A stretch of 64,000 nucleotides of DNA from Aquaspirillum sp. LM1 (GCF_002002905.1 NZ_CP019509.1:1612001-1676000), one strand, 5' to 3'; positions 34,069 through 43,837 are shown, counted from the stretch's first letter. Notes: generated by a model from the letters alone, not told the origin. Numbers and translations are program-made.

Positions 34069-34520
34069 AAACTGCCCGACGCCGTGCCCGCGAGTTTGCG
34101 GTACAAGGGGTGTACCAGTGGCAACTGAACGCCCACTCCGCCTCCACCATTGAAAAAAACCTGCGCGAAAACGAGTTTTTTGCCAAGGCCGACGAAGCGC
34201 TGTTCCGCACCCTGCTGTTTGGTGTGCTGCAGGACGTGCCCGCCCTGGATGCCCAGCTCAATCGTCACTACGAACGCGAAGCCGAAGAAGTCAGCCCGGT
34301 GGAGCGCGCCATCCTGCGCGTGGCCGCGCTGGAGCTCACCCAGCACCCGGATACCCCGTATCCGGTGATCATCAACGAAGCGATCGAAATCGCCAAAACC
34401 TTTGGCGGCACCGACGGACACAAGTTTGTCAACGGCGTGCTGGACAAACTGGCGGTGGAAGTACGCGGCGATGAAGTGGACGCGCAAAAGCGTCAGCGCC
34501 GGATCAGCCGGGAGGGGTGA
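34065..34520 (+). CDS. nusB: Transcription antitermination factor NusB
   Basis: Helical RNA-binding protein that with NusE binds boxA in rRNA leaders. 151 residues. Starts with [19 protein letters not shown]; later [37 protein letters not shown] contains the most conserved surface. Translationally coupled to ribH (ATGA), the common ribH-nusB arrangement. A strong terminator follows. Confidence 0.97.
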   Translation: MKTARRRAREFAVQGVYQWQLNAHSASTIEKNLRENEFFAKADEALFRTLLFGVLQDVPALDAQLNRHYEREAEEVSPVERAILRVAALELTQHPDTPYPVIINEAIEIAKTFGGTDGHKFVNGVLDKLAVEVRGDEVDAQKRQRRISREG

Positions 34521-34545
34521 GGCCATTTTTGGCTGCATCGCTAGC

Positions 34546-34581
34546 AAAAAACGCGCTTAGGCTTGCTCTGGCGCGTTTTTT
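34546..34581 (+). terminator. Intrinsic terminator after nusB
   Basis: Stem AAAAAACGCGC (34546-34556) and GCGCGTTTTTT (34571-34581) with a 14-nt loop and a T tract. It closes the ribBA-ribH-nusB operon. Confidence 0.9.
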
Positions 34582-34620
34582 ATATCGACTGGGCTGTATT
34601 GCGCCAATTATTTAGGCTAA

Positions 34621-34730
34621 AGGATACGCTGATTTATTCAGAAAAATCGTGTTTGCCAAAAGAAAAACCCAGCAAAATCAAAACTCTGGGTTCCCACCTT
34701 CGCGGGAATGACGATTTTTTCAGTTTATCC
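34621..34730. repeat. Family A element inserted at the edge of a family B element
   Basis: CTAA at 34617-34620 on the left and CTAG at 34731-34734 on the right; 110 bp. Left end AGGATACGCTGATTTATTC, right end TTTTTTCAGTTTATCC. The CTAG is shared with the following family B element, so one element landed in the target site of the other. Confidence 0.75.
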
Positions 34731-34734
34731 CTAG

Positions 34735-35002
34735 TAGCCAGTCACCATGATCTGAATCGACTGACAGGCGATTAGAGCGCTTTCGGCATGAGTGTCACCT
34801 CAGGTGTCGTTCCCGCGAAGGCGGGAACCCAGACCGCGCCACAGCGTGCGCGGTGGGCATGGCGCAGGTAGCGCTGATGAGCGCTCACCCCGCTGTACGC
34901 TGTGGACACGCCTGGATTCCCGCCTGCGCGGGAATGACGCGGTGGGGCGCGGCGAGTGGTTCGTCGTGGAAGTGAGCCATCGTGTTTCAACGTGACTGGC
35001 TA
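34735..35002. repeat. Complete family B element, 268 bp, CTAG duplication
   Basis: Perfect 11-bp terminal inverted repeats TAGCCAGTCAC and GTGACTGGCTA, flanked by CTAG at 34731-34734 and 35003-35006. Inside is the convergent pair of dRS3-like palindromes (near 34809 and 34917). No open frame of substance, so it is non-autonomous. The best-defined copy in the window. Confidence 0.8.
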
Positions 35003-35006
35003 CTAG

Positions 35007-35466
35007 TCGTCAGTCACCCTGATATGAACCGATCATTGGCACAGATACCCAAGGTCAGCGCGTTCGCCTGCAGGTGGGTATTTTTCAACGGGACGGCGAC
35101 TCGACCGCTTTCGGCATCAATCTCACCCGACGTGTCGTTCCCGCGCAGGCGGGAACGACACGATGGTGTACGGTGGGCAGTTCGCTGTGGCAAAGTAAGG
35201 CTTTGTTTTAAAATAGATTAAACTGAGATGCCCGGCATAAACTTGCTCGGTGGTGTAGCGTGGTGGATGGGTGGGCTCAAGCTACGCCAGCTGATTGCAG
35301 TAATACCAGATCAATACCACATGAGTGTCGCCAGCAGCGTTGCGGGCTTGGTTGGTAGAGGCGTTTATACGATGGCCCTGACTGTCACACAATCGCCACC
35401 CTGAAGTGTGCTGGCCTGCGCTATAATCGCGCGCCCTTACTTACGCCCCGCCGCGCAGGAACAGCC
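35007..35466. other. Degenerate repeat then promoter region
   Basis: 35007-35230 holds a decayed family B piece (CAGTCACCCTGATATGAACC; palindrome GTTCCCGCGCAGGCGGGAAC near 35141). 35231-35466 has no gene. A TATAAT hexamer at 35422-35427, 40 bp before the Hsp70-like start, is a good -10, but no matching -35 is evident. Confidence 0.5.
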
Positions 35467-36720
35467 ATGATGGTTCAAGCATGTGGTGTCGATTTCGGCA
35501 CGTCCAACTCCACGGTAGGCTGGTGCCGCCCCGGCCAGCCCACCTTGCTGGCGCTGGAAGACAATAAATCCACCCTGCCCTCGGTGGTGTTTTTCAATGC
35601 CGAAGAAGACCGCACCGTGTTTGGCCGCCAGGCGATTGGCGAATACCTGGAAGGCTACGAAGGCCGGCTGATGCGTTCGCTGAAAAGCATTCTGGGTACT
35701 GGGCTGATGAATGGGCAAACCGAAGTGAATGGCCAGACCGTGCGCTTTATGGATCTGCTCACCCTGTTCATCCGCTCGCTCAAGCAACGGGCGGAAACCC
35801 AGGCCGGGCGCAGTTTTCAGCACGTAGTACTGGGCCGACCGGTGTTTTTTGTTGATGATGACCCGGTGGCCGACCAACTGGCGCAAGACACCCTGGCCGA
35901 CGTGGCCCGGCTGGCCGGGTTTACCGAGATTGAATTCCAGTTTGAACCGATTGCCGCCGCGTTTGACTACGAAAGCCGGATTGAACGCGAGGCGCTGGTG
36001 CTGATTGTCGATATTGGCGGCGGCACCTCGGACTTTTCCCTGCTGCGCCTGGCCCCGGAACGCAGCCAGCGGCTGGACCGGCTGGACGATATTCTGGCCA
36101 ATGGTGGCGTGCATATCGGCGGCACCGACTTTGACAAGCAACTGAGCCTGAATGCGGTGATGCCGCTGCTGGGCTACCGCTCGCGGCTGAAAAACCACAC
36201 CGAAGTGCCGTCCAGCTACTACTTCAACCTGGCCACCTGGCACACCATCAACTTTGCCTACACCCGGCAAACCCAGGCCGAACTGCGCGCGGTGTACGCC
36301 GACGCGCTGGAGCGTGACAAGCTCGACCGCCTGCTCAGGCTGATTGAACAACGCACTGGCCACTGGCTGGCCATTCAGGTAGAAGCCGCCAAGATTGATC
36401 TGTCTGGCGCAGACCAGTGCCAGCTTGACCTGAGCGAAATCCAGGCCGGGCTAAGCCACACCATCGCCCGCCAGGAATTCGACCAGGCGATAGAAGCGCA
36501 GCTGCTCAGCATCGAAACCACCCTGCAGCGCCTGCTTAACGACGCACAACTGCGTGCGGATCAAGTGGACACGGTGTTCTTTACCGGCGGCTCCAGCGGC
36601 GTGCCACTGCTGCGCCAGCGGGTGGCGGCGATGTTTCCGGCCGCCCAGGCGGTGGAAGGTGACCGTTATGGCAGCATTGGCTGCGGCCTGGCGCTGGATG
36701 CCGCCCGGCGGTTTGCCTGA
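35467..36720 (+). CDS. Hsp70-family ATPase, YegD-like
   Basis: Actin/Hsp70-fold chaperone-like ATPase of 417 residues. Phosphate-1 motif GVDFGTSNSTVGW (7-19), phosphate-2 VLIVDIGGGTSDFSLL, adenosine motif VFFTGGSSGVPLLRQRV. It ends soon after the nucleotide-binding domain and lacks a DnaK substrate-binding domain, as in E. coli YegD (a putative chaperone). Starts ATGATG; either ATG is possible. Not next to dnaJ or grpE. Client unknown. Confidence 0.9.
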   Translation: MMVQACGVDFGTSNSTVGWCRPGQPTLLALEDNKSTLPSVVFFNAEEDRTVFGRQAIGEYLEGYEGRLMRSLKSILGTGLMNGQTEVNGQTVRFMDLLTLFIRSLKQRAETQAGRSFQHVVLGRPVFFVDDDPVADQLAQDTLADVARLAGFTEIEFQFEPIAAAFDYESRIEREALVLIVDIGGGTSDFSLLRLAPERSQRLDRLDDILANGGVHIGGTDFDKQLSLNAVMPLLGYRSRLKNHTEVPSSYYFNLATWHTINFAYTRQTQAELRAVYADALERDKLDRLLRLIEQRTGHWLAIQVEAAKIDLSGADQCQLDLSEIQAGLSHTIARQEFDQAIEAQLLSIETTLQRLLNDAQLRADQVDTVFFTGGSSGVPLLRQRVAAMFPAAQAVEGDRYGSIGCGLALDAARRFA

Positions 36721-36777
36721 GCGACGCAGAGGTGGCGGTTTACCGCAACGCATCATCCAGCCAAAACCCTGCACACG

Positions 36778-36817
36778 AAAAACCCCCCGCACAAGCTGCC
36801 CTGTGCGGGGGGTTTTT
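36778..36817. terminator. Bidirectional terminator
   Basis: A perfect 16-bp stem (36778-36793 with 36802-36817), AAAAACCCCCCGCACA and its complement, with an 8-nt loop. A and T tracts on both sides let it serve the Hsp70-like gene and the convergent fpr gene. Confidence 0.92.
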
Positions 36818-36835
36818 AACGCTGGCGCAGCAGAA

Positions 36836-37612
36836 TTACTTCTCGACAAAGGCGCGTTCAATGGCGTAGTCAGCCGGATCGCCCATGCGCGGGGATTCCT
36901 TGAAGCCCAGGCCGTTGAGGATGTCGCACAGGTCGGTGAGCATGCTCGGGCTACCGCAGATCAGCACGCGGTCGTTTTCCGGATTGAGCTGCGGCAGGCC
37001 GATGTCGGCGCACAGCTTGCCATTGGTGATCAAGTCGGTCAGCCGGCCCTGATTGCGGAACGGCTCGCGGGTGACGGTGGGGTAGTAGATCAGTTTTTCC
37101 CGCACGATGTCGCCAAAATATTCATTGTTTGGCAGCTCATTCAGGATGTAGTCGTGGTAGCCCAGTTCGCTCAGCCAGCGCACGCCGTGGGTCAGCACCA
37201 CTTTTTCGTAGCGTTCGTAGACTTCCGGATCCTTGATGATCGACATGAACGGTGCCAGGCCGGTGCCGGTGGACAGCAGGTACAGGTTTTTGCCCGGCAG
37301 CAGGTTGTCCTGCACCAGGGTGCCGGTGGGCTTTTTGCTGATCAGCACGGTGTCGCCTACTTGCAGGTGTTGCAGGCGCGACGTCAGCGGGCCATCCTGC
37401 ACCTTGATGCTGTAGAACTCCAGATGTTCTTCGTAATTGGAGCTGACAATGGAGTACGCCCGCATCAGCGGCTTGCCGTCCACTTCCAGTCCAATCATCA
37501 CAAACTGGCCGTTGATGAAACGCAACCCTTCGTCGCGGGTGCAGGTGAAGCTGAACAGGGTATCGTTCCAGTGGTGAACGGAAAGCACGCGTTCTGCGGT
37601 CATGTTGGCCAT
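36836..37612 (-). CDS. fpr: Ferredoxin--NADP+ reductase
   Basis: FAD enzyme moving electrons between NADPH and ferredoxin/flavodoxin. 258 residues, subclass I bacterial Fpr. FAD motif MRAYSIVSSNYEEHLEFYS (RxYS type), NADP-binding LLSTGTGLAPFMSII, and C-terminal VLICGSPSMLTDLCDIL. It ends in FVEK like the Azotobacter/Pseudomonas-type enzymes. ATG at 37612 or 37603 possible. Such enzymes support oxidative-stress defence and Fe-S repair. Confidence 0.96.
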   Translation of the reverse strand: MANMTAERVLSVHHWNDTLFSFTCTRDEGLRFINGQFVMIGLEVDGKPLMRAYSIVSSNYEEHLEFYSIKVQDGPLTSRLQHLQVGDTVLISKKPTGTLVQDNLLPGKNLYLLSTGTGLAPFMSIIKDPEVYERYEKVVLTHGVRWLSELGYHDYILNELPNNEYFGDIVREKLIYYPTVTREPFRNQGRLTDLITNGKLCADIGLPQLNPENDRVLICGSPSMLTDLCDILNGLGFKESPRMGDPADYAIERAFVEK

Positions 37613-37765
37613 GGTATTGAATCGCTCTCAGATAGCTGAATAATAAGTAAGTACCGATTTTACCGCCGGATCGGCTCCGGGCATACAGGTATTTCGGGTT
37701 TTGCTGAACAACATTTGCCCTGCATCAAATGCACCAGCCCGCTGACCACAGGCGCAGCGGGCGGC

Positions 37766-37789
37766 AAAACCTGCGCCAGACGGCGCAGG
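37766..37789 (-). terminator. Terminator after cysK
   Basis: On the minus strand an 8-bp stem (CCTGCGCC with GGCGCAGG; 37770-37777 and 37782-37789) is followed by TTTTGCC. A second hairpin, GCCCGCTG/CAGCGGGC, lies at 37737-37762. Confidence 0.65.
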
Positions 37790-37802
37790 GCAACTGGCAG
37801 GC

Positions 37803-38735
37803 TCAGTCGGCCAGATGCTGGAACAACGGGGTGGACAGGTAGCGTTCGCCAAACGACGGAATCACCACCACAATCAGCTTGCCGGCATTTTCCGGGCGGC
37901 GAGCCAGTTCCAGCGCAGCCCAGGTGGCGGCACCAGAGGAAATGCCCACCAGCAGCCCTTCCTGGGTGGCCATGGCGCGGGCAGTGGTAAAGGCGTTGTC
38001 GTTGCTGACCTGAATCACTTCATCATAAATTTCCGTGTTCAGGATGGCCGGCACAAAGCCGGCACCAATGCCCTGAATCGGGTGCGGGCCTTTCGGGCCG
38101 CCGGACAATACCGGCGAAGCTTCCGGCTCAACCGCCACAATCTGCACGCCCGGCTTTTTGGCTTTGAGCACTTCCCCCACGCCGGTGACCGTGCCACCCG
38201 TGCCGACGCCCGAGACAAAAATATCCACCTGGCCATCGGTATCGGCCCAGATTTCTTCGGCGGTGGTGGCGCGGTGAATGGCCGGGTTGGCCGGGTTTTC
38301 AAATTGCTGCGGAATCAGGTAACGGCTGTCTTCGGCGGCCAGCTGGGTGGCGCGGGCAATGGCACCACCCATGCCTTCCGGGCCGGGGGTCAGGATCAGT
38401 TCGGCCCCGTAGGCGCGCAGCAGCTGGCGGCGCTCCCGGCTCATGGTTTCCGGCATGACAATCGTGCAGCGGTAGCCACGGGCGGCGCACACCATAGCCA
38501 GGCCAATGCCGGTATTGCCGGAGGTGGGCTCCAGAATGATGGTATCCGGGCCGATCTTGCCTGCCGCTTCGGCGGCATCCAGCATGGCAACGGCAATCCG
38601 GTCTTTCACACTGTGGCCAGGGTTGAAAAACTCCAGCTTGGCCACCACGGTAGCCTGGGCACCGTCGGTCAGCCGGTTCAGCCGGACCAGCGGGGTTTTG
38701 CCGACCAGTTCGGCAACATTCTGCGCAATTTTCAT
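37803..38735 (-). CDS. cysK: Cysteine synthase A (O-acetylserine sulfhydrylase)
   Basis: PLP enzyme forming cysteine from O-acetylserine and sulfide. 310 residues. PLP Lys44 in [10 protein letters not shown]; substrate loop [13 protein letters not shown]; phosphate-binding [27 protein letters not shown] near the C-terminus. [20 protein letters not shown] is the usual helix. Divergent from gltX, with about 240 bp between the genes for their promoters. Confidence 0.97.
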   Translation of the reverse strand: MKIAQNVAELVGKTPLVRLNRLTDGAQATVVAKLEFFNPGHSVKDRIAVAMLDAAEAAGKIGPDTIILEPTSGNTGIGLAMVCAARGYRCTIVMPETMSRERRQLLRAYGAELILTPGPEGMGGAIARATQLAAEDSRYLIPQQFENPANPAIHRATTAEEIWADTDGQVDIFVSGVGTGGTVTGVGEVLKAKKPGVQIVAVEPEASPVLSGGPKGPHPIQGIGAGFVPAILNTEIYDEVIQVSNDNAFTTARAMATQEGLLVGISSGAATWAALELARRPENAGKLIVVVIPSFGERYLSTPLFQHLAD

Positions 38736-38976
38736 GATGGGGATATTCCTGATGGTTAGTTCAACAGGGACTTCACAGACAGGAGTGGAATAATAATCCA
38801 GCCCTTGTCCCCGTGCAGGAGTTCTTTCTTCTATGGGCAGACCGGGGAGTTATAACCCGCGCCATCCCAATCTCAGTGGCGCACGCCGATAAAGACCACG
38901 CCCGATGGTCCTGTGCATTTCCCTTCCCTGTCTGGCAGAGTAAAATGCCGGTTTTTCTGATCGGTTGACCCTTCTC

Positions 38977-40374
38977 ATGATCCGCACCCGTTTTGCCCCC
39001 AGTCCTACCGGTTTCCTGCATATTGGCGGCGTCCGCACGGCGCTGTTCTCCTGGGCTTATGCCCGCAAGCACGGCGGCACCTTTGTGCTGCGCATCGAGG
39101 ACACCGACCTTGAACGCTCCACCCCGGAGTCGGTGCAGGCGATTCTGGACGGCATGCACTGGGTGGGCCTGGATTACGACGAAGGTCCGTTCTACCAGAC
39201 CCAGCGCTTTGACCGCTATAAAGCGGTGATTCAGCAGCTGCTGGCCAGCGGCCACGCCTACCTGTGCTATTGCAGCAAAGAAGAGCTGGAAGCCTTGCGC
39301 GCCGAGCAGGAAGCACGCGGCGAAAAGCCGCGCTACGACCGCCGCTGGCGGCCAGAAGCCGGCAAAACCCTGCCGCCGCCGCCAGCTGGCGTGCAGCCGG
39401 TGGTGCGCTTTGCTACCCCGCTGAGTGGGTCGGTGGTGTGGGAAGACGCGGTCAAGGGCCGGATTGAAATCAAGAACGAAGAACTCGACGACCTGATCAT
39501 CGCCCGCCCGGATGGCAGCCCGACGTATAACTTCTGCGTGGTGGTGGACGACTGGGACATGAACATCACCCATGTGATTCGCGGTGACGACCATGTCAAC
39601 AACACCCCGCGCCAGATCAACATCCTGCAGGCGCTGGGTGCGCCGCTGCCGGTATACGGCCATCTGCCGATGATCCTGAATGAAGACGGCCAGAAAATGT
39701 CCAAGCGCCGCGATGCGGTCAGCGTGGTGGATTACGCCGCCAAGGGCATTTTGCCGGAAGCGCTGCTCAATTATCTGGCCCGGCTGGGCTGGGGCCATGG
39801 CGACGAAGAATTCTTCAACATGACCCAGTTTGTCGAATGGTTCAGCCTGGAAGCGGTCAGCCCGTCGGCCAGCCGTTTCAACCAGGAAAAATTCCTCTGG
39901 CTGAACGCCCAGCATATGAAAGCAGCCGACAACAGCCGTCTGGCCGAGCTGGTGGCACCGCGTCTGGCGGCTGCCGGGGTGTCTTGCGCCAGTGGCCCGG
40001 CGCTGGCCGAGGTGATTGGTCTGGTGAAAGAACGGGTGCAGGAACTCAACAGCCTGGCGCAGGAATGCGATTACTTTTACCAGCCTCGTCAGCCGGAACA
40101 GGCCGAGCTGGACAAACACATCCTGGCCGACACTCGCGCGCGCATGGCCCGCTTTGCCGAGCAACTGGCCGCGCTGCCGGAATGGACTACCGAGGCGATT
40201 CACGGCTTGTTCAAGCCGTTCTGCAGCGCCGAAGGCATCAAGATGGGCCAGCTGGGCATGCCGCTGCGCGTACTGGTGTGCGGTACCACCCACACGCCGT
40301 CGGTGGATGCCGTGCTGGCGCTGATGGGGCGTGATGCCGTGTTGCAGCGGCTGAAAAACACGACGATTGGGTAA
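38977..40374 (+). CDS. gltX: Glutamyl-tRNA synthetase
   Basis: Class I aminoacyl-tRNA synthetase of 465 residues. Start at 38977 ([20 protein letters not shown]). HIGH motif as HIGG at 15-18, KMSKS as KMSKR at 240-244. The [15 protein letters not shown] motif is typical of GluRS. The C-terminal helical anticodon domain is complete ([18 protein letters not shown]). Followed by a strong terminator. Confidence 0.98.
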   Translation: MIRTRFAPSPTGFLHIGGVRTALFSWAYARKHGGTFVLRIEDTDLERSTPESVQAILDGMHWVGLDYDEGPFYQTQRFDRYKAVIQQLLASGHAYLCYCSKEELEALRAEQEARGEKPRYDRRWRPEAGKTLPPPPAGVQPVVRFATPLSGSVVWEDAVKGRIEIKNEELDDLIIARPDGSPTYNFCVVVDDWDMNITHVIRGDDHVNNTPRQINILQALGAPLPVYGHLPMILNEDGQKMSKRRDAVSVVDYAAKGILPEALLNYLARLGWGHGDEEFFNMTQFVEWFSLEAVSPSASRFNQEKFLWLNAQHMKAADNSRLAELVAPRLAAAGVSCASGPALAEVIGLVKERVQELNSLAQECDYFYQPRQPEQAELDKHILADTRARMARFAEQLAALPEWTTEAIHGLFKPFCSAEGIKMGQLGMPLRVLVCGTTHTPSVDAVLALMGRDAVLQRLKNTTIG

Positions 40375-40415
40375 GTTTCCCGGCGCAATGCAGGTTGTCC
40401 GTGCGAGTTGGATCC

Positions 40416-40447
40416 AAAAAAGCCATCGCGTTTGCGATGGCTTTTTT
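40416..40447 (+). terminator. Intrinsic terminator after gltX
   Basis: 14-bp stem AAAAAAGCCATCGC (40416-40429) with its complement (40434-40447), 4-nt loop, T tract. The A tract on the other side could also serve the convergent lipoprotein gene. Confidence 0.93.
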
Positions 40448-40542
40448 TATTGTCCGCCAAACAGCATGGAGACTATCCACGTTTACCTTGCCCAGTAAAC
40501 TGCATTATGTTGCACTTTAGCTACACGCTCAGGGGATGATGT

Positions 40543-40911
40543 TCAAACCAGGCCCGCACGACGCAGGCACAGCTTGGGTTCGCCTTTCAGATCCGGGCGG
40601 GTGTTCAGGTAAAAGCCTTCTGCCGGGTAGGTGCCCGGAATATAGGCGTAACGCTGCTCCGGCATGATGTCCGGGCTGTAGCGGATGCGCAGGGCACCGT
40701 GTTCGGGCTTGACCCGAAACGTGCCGCTGACCATGGTTTCTGGCTTATCTTCATCCATTTTTAGCACAAAATTGCCATTACGCTGCAAGCTGAGGGTGAT
40801 GTCACCGCATTGCCAGTCTCCGGCCAGTTGCAGGTTTTCCGGGTAGCAGGCGCTCAGGCCCAGACAGGCTAGCAAGGTGATGGGAAGGGTTTTCAGGGTA
40901 TTTGCCAGCAT
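40543..40911 (-). CDS. Small lipoprotein of unknown function
   Basis: 122 residues with a lipoprotein signal peptide (LKTLPITLLACLGLSAC, lipobox LSAC, Cys22). The mature part has a short beta-rich domain (AGDWQCGDITLSLQRNGNFVL, then GTFRVKPEHGALRIRYSPD) that looks like a small lipocalin-like barrel. Two further Cys (in DWQCGD and KLCLRR) could form a disulfide. I do not recognise the family. Stands alone between gltX (convergent) and the sia operon (divergent). Confidence 0.75.
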   Translation of the reverse strand: MLANTLKTLPITLLACLGLSACYPENLQLAGDWQCGDITLSLQRNGNFVLKMDEDKPETMVSGTFRVKPEHGALRIRYSPDIMPEQRYAYIPGTYPAEGFYLNTRPDLKGEPKLCLRRAGLV

Positions 40912-41265
40912 GACAGGCTTTCTGAACCACGGGTGGGGTTGCTCAAACTGGTTTGAGCATAGCGCAACCTAAGTAGAAATACTTAGTTAATTCTACCCCA
41001 TCATGATCTATCCCCCAATAAGGTATCCGGCCAGAATCAGCCAGCCCATGCCTTGTCCGGCCTGAGCGCGGCACCCAGGCAAAACCCTTGCCCGCCTGCC
41101 CTGACGGGGCTGACGGCGTGGCCTGCTGCCAACAATTGTTTGACTCATCAACATATTCCCGTCACATCCACTTCGTAGCATGGGCATGTTGATTCTTTTC
41201 TTGCCCTTTTCCAGTGCAGCCACCTCCGGACATCTGGCTGCCTGCTTGATGTGGAGCTGCCTACC
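40912..41265. other. Gene-free region upstream of the sia operon
   Basis: 354 bp between divergent genes. It contains a T-rich tract near 41190-41215 and an inverted motif pair around 41150-41200 (CATGTTGA/TCAACATA) but no recognisable promoter hexamers or gene. It must hold the promoters of both flanking genes. Confidence 0.35.
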
Positions 41266-42534
41266 ATGCCGACTTCTGCTGCGTCCTCCCGGCTTACGGC
41301 TGCACGCCGGTCTGCCGTTCTTCCCCGCTCGCTGGCGGGCCACCTGGCGCAAACCTGCCCGGTTGCCTCACCCGACGACACCAACGAACAAGTGCTGACG
41401 CTGTTTTCAGAAAACCAGAACATGGGCTCGCTGCCCGTGGTGGAAAACGGCCTGCCGATGGGCATCATCAATCGCAACCAGTTCATGAGCCAGCTGGCCA
41501 AGCCCTTCCACCGCGAGGTGTACGCCCGCAAAAGCTGCATTGCCTTCATGGACACCGCACCGCTGGTGGTGGAGCACGATGTCAGCCTGCAGGAACTCAG
41601 CTTCATGGCGGTGGCTAACGGCGAAAAAGCCCTGGCTGACGGGTTTATTGTCACCCGCGACCACCAGTACATCGGCATTGGTGCCGGGGTGGATCTGGTC
41701 AAGGCCATTGCCGATCTGCAGGCCGAAAAAAACCGCCTGGTGATGGAGTCGATCAACTACGCCAGCGTGATTCAGAAATCGTTTCTGCGCAGCAGTCGTG
41801 AAGACATGGCCGCCGCGCTGAACGACTATTTCATGCACTGGGAGCCGCGTGACGTGGTGGGCGGCGACTACTACTACTTTGTCAAACACGAAGACGGCTT
41901 TTTCTGCGCGGTGATCGATTGCACCGGCCATGGCGTGCCCGGCGCGTTCATGACGCTGATTATTGCTTCGGCGCTGAATCAGGTACTGAAAGAAACCGAC
42001 CTGCACGACCCGGCCACCGCGCTGGCCGAGGTGAACCGCACGGTCAAGCAGTCGCTGGGCCAGTTTGACGGTGGCCGCCAGGGCATGGACGGCGATGACC
42101 ATGAAATGCACTCCGACGACGGCATGGACACTGCGTTCTGCTGGGTGGACACCCGCACGCGGATGATGACCTTTGCCGGGGCAAAAACCCCGCTGTTCTT
42201 GCTGCCACCCGGCGCGGACGATCTGGACGTGATCAAGGGCGACAAAAAGGGCGTGGGCTATATCGACACGCCAATGGACTACTGCTGGGAAAACCAGAAA
42301 ATTGCCCTGAAGCCGGGCAGCCAGGTGTATATCACCACCGATGGCATCATCGACCAGATTGGTGGCCCCAAACAGATTTCGTTTGGCAAGAAGCGGCTGA
42401 AAAAAGTGATCATGGACGCTGCCAAGCAGCCAATGAGCGAACAAAAAGAGCACATCATGCAGGCATTTTACAAATACCAGGGCGACAACCGCCGGCGTGA
42501 TGATGTGAGTATTTTTGGTTTCCGCATCGACTGA
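41266..42534 (+). CDS. siaA: SiaA-like PP2C phosphatase with CBS-like input domain
   Basis: SpoIIE-type Ser/Thr phosphatase of 422 residues that should dephosphorylate SiaC. The N-terminal 150 residues form a CBS-pair-like module (LPVVENGLPMGIINRNQF, then DGFIVTRDHQYIGIGAG). A linker helix follows, then the PP2C domain with metal Asp residues in PRDVVGGDYYYF, AVIDCTGHGVPGAFMTLI and ITTDGIIDQIGG. Unlike Pseudomonas SiaA it has no membrane segments or HAMP, so the input is cytosolic. Start is the ATG at 41266 with GGAG before it, not the GTG 15 bp upstream. First gene of siaABC. Confidence 0.88.
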   Translation: MPTSAASSRLTAARRSAVLPRSLAGHLAQTCPVASPDDTNEQVLTLFSENQNMGSLPVVENGLPMGIINRNQFMSQLAKPFHREVYARKSCIAFMDTAPLVVEHDVSLQELSFMAVANGEKALADGFIVTRDHQYIGIGAGVDLVKAIADLQAEKNRLVMESINYASVIQKSFLRSSREDMAAALNDYFMHWEPRDVVGGDYYYFVKHEDGFFCAVIDCTGHGVPGAFMTLIIASALNQVLKETDLHDPATALAEVNRTVKQSLGQFDGGRQGMDGDDHEMHSDDGMDTAFCWVDTRTRMMTFAGAKTPLFLLPPGADDLDVIKGDKKGVGYIDTPMDYCWENQKIALKPGSQVYITTDGIIDQIGGPKQISFGKKRLKKVIMDAAKQPMSEQKEHIMQAFYKYQGDNRRRDDVSIFGFRID

Positions 42535-42614
42535 GCCGGTTTTCTGCGCAGGTGGGCCAGCCCACCTGTCATCTTGCTGTCATCTTTATTTAATCATTTA
42601 TAGGCATACTTGAC

Positions 42615-43199
42615 ATGACCGAGCACACCCTGCGAGTGAATGACATGTTGCAAAGCGAAATCAACAGTTTCCGCGAGCTGGAAAAAAAATGCAGCGTGAT
42701 TTTTTACTACTCCGGACTGTTTTCGCAAAACATTGTTGCTGCCATGGCAGAAGCACTGAAACACCGCCTGGCGCACAGCGGTAATAAATCCACCTCCCAG
42801 CGCAAGGTGTTTTCCACCTTTATCGAGATGGCACAAAACGTGATTCACTACTCAGCCGATGGACTGAGCGAAGCCGAGCAGCGCAATCACGAACTGCGCC
42901 ACGGTGCGGTATGGATTGGCGAAAGCGACAACAAGTTTTTCATTGTCTGCGGCAATCCGGTAGACATCAATCAGGTTGAGCGGATGCGCCACAAGCTGGA
43001 TGCCCTGCAAACCATGTCGCAGGAAGAAATCAAGGCGGCCTACAAAACCCAGCTGCGCAATGAAACCGAAGCTACCAGCAAGGGGGCCGGTCTGGGTTTC
43101 CTCACCGTGGCCCGCGACGCCTCCGAACCGATCGAGTTTCATTTTGACGATCAGCCCGACGGTAAAACGGCCATGTTCTACCTCAAAGCGAAGTTTTGA
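42615..43199 (+). CDS. siaB: SiaB-family protein kinase (DUF6272)
   Basis: GHKL-fold Ser/Thr kinase of 194 residues that phosphorylates SiaC. N-box FIEMAQNVIHYS with Glu71 and Asn75, and a G-box-like KGAGLGFLTVARDAS. LFSQNIVAAMAEAL near the start is typical. Lies 80 bp after siaA and 30 bp before siaC. Opposes the phosphatase, making a reversible switch. Confidence 0.9.
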   Translation: MTEHTLRVNDMLQSEINSFRELEKKCSVIFYYSGLFSQNIVAAMAEALKHRLAHSGNKSTSQRKVFSTFIEMAQNVIHYSADGLSEAEQRNHELRHGAVWIGESDNKFFIVCGNPVDINQVERMRHKLDALQTMSQEEIKAAYKTQLRNETEATSKGAGLGFLTVARDASEPIEFHFDDQPDGKTAMFYLKAKF

Positions 43200-43229
43200 T
43201 CCACGCTTGCTGCCCAAGAGTTCCCCATT

Positions 43230-43613
43230 ATGGAAAACCTGTACATCCCGGCTACCCCCAGTGAACCAGAAGTCGATTTCCGCTTTGACAGCCACAGCCT
43301 GACGCTGAAAGGCGAATCGTTTCCGGAAAACGCCGCCGCGTTTTACGTACCTATCATTGCCGCAGTGGAAAGCTACCTGGCTGGCCGCAGCGACACTACC
43401 ATTCAGGTCAATGTCACCCTGGCATATTTCAACAGCTCCAGCACCAAAATGCTGTTTTCCCTGTTTGAAATTCTCAATAATGCCGTGCTGGCCGGTAATG
43501 TGGTGATTCTCAACTGGCTGTACGACGAAGACGACGACACCATTCTGGAATTTGGCCAGGAAATTGCCGACGATTTTGCCGCGCTGGAGTTTCGCCCGCA
43601 GCCGCTGGCGTAA
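43230..43613 (+). CDS. siaC: SiaC-family partner-switch regulator (DUF1987)
   Basis: 127-residue STAS-like switch protein. The phosphorylation site is most likely Thr72 in FNSSSTKMLF, matching the conserved Thr of Pseudomonas SiaC. The C-terminus (VVILNWLYDEDDDTILEFG) is characteristic. In Pseudomonas unphosphorylated SiaC activates the diguanylate cyclase SiaD. No cyclase gene follows here, so the output partner is elsewhere or different. Confidence 0.9.
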   Translation: MENLYIPATPSEPEVDFRFDSHSLTLKGESFPENAAAFYVPIIAAVESYLAGRSDTTIQVNVTLAYFNSSSTKMLFSLFEILNNAVLAGNVVILNWLYDEDDDTILEFGQEIADDFAALEFRPQPLA

Positions 43614-43638
43614 TGCCTGGCGGGTACCCTGCCCCTCG

Positions 43639-43677
43639 CCTGCCGTCGCCCTCAGCGCCGATAAGGGCGACGGCAGG
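43639..43677 (+). terminator. Long hairpin after siaC
   Basis: Perfect 14-bp stem CCTGCCGTCGCCCT (43639-43652) and complement (43664-43677), 11-nt loop, no T tract. Probably a 3' mRNA stabiliser or Rho-assisted terminator. Confidence 0.5.
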
Positions 43678-43837
43678 TACTGCGCCACCCCTCTTATTCA
43701 TACCTCCCCCGCCTGAGCCCAAGGGCCATGCGCCCGCCGCTACACCACGCACGACGCCAGCCATGGCGCGATAAAACCCGTGCATCCCACCCTTGGCTGC
43801 GCCACAATGCGGTTTTTCTGTATTCACCCTGTCTGCC

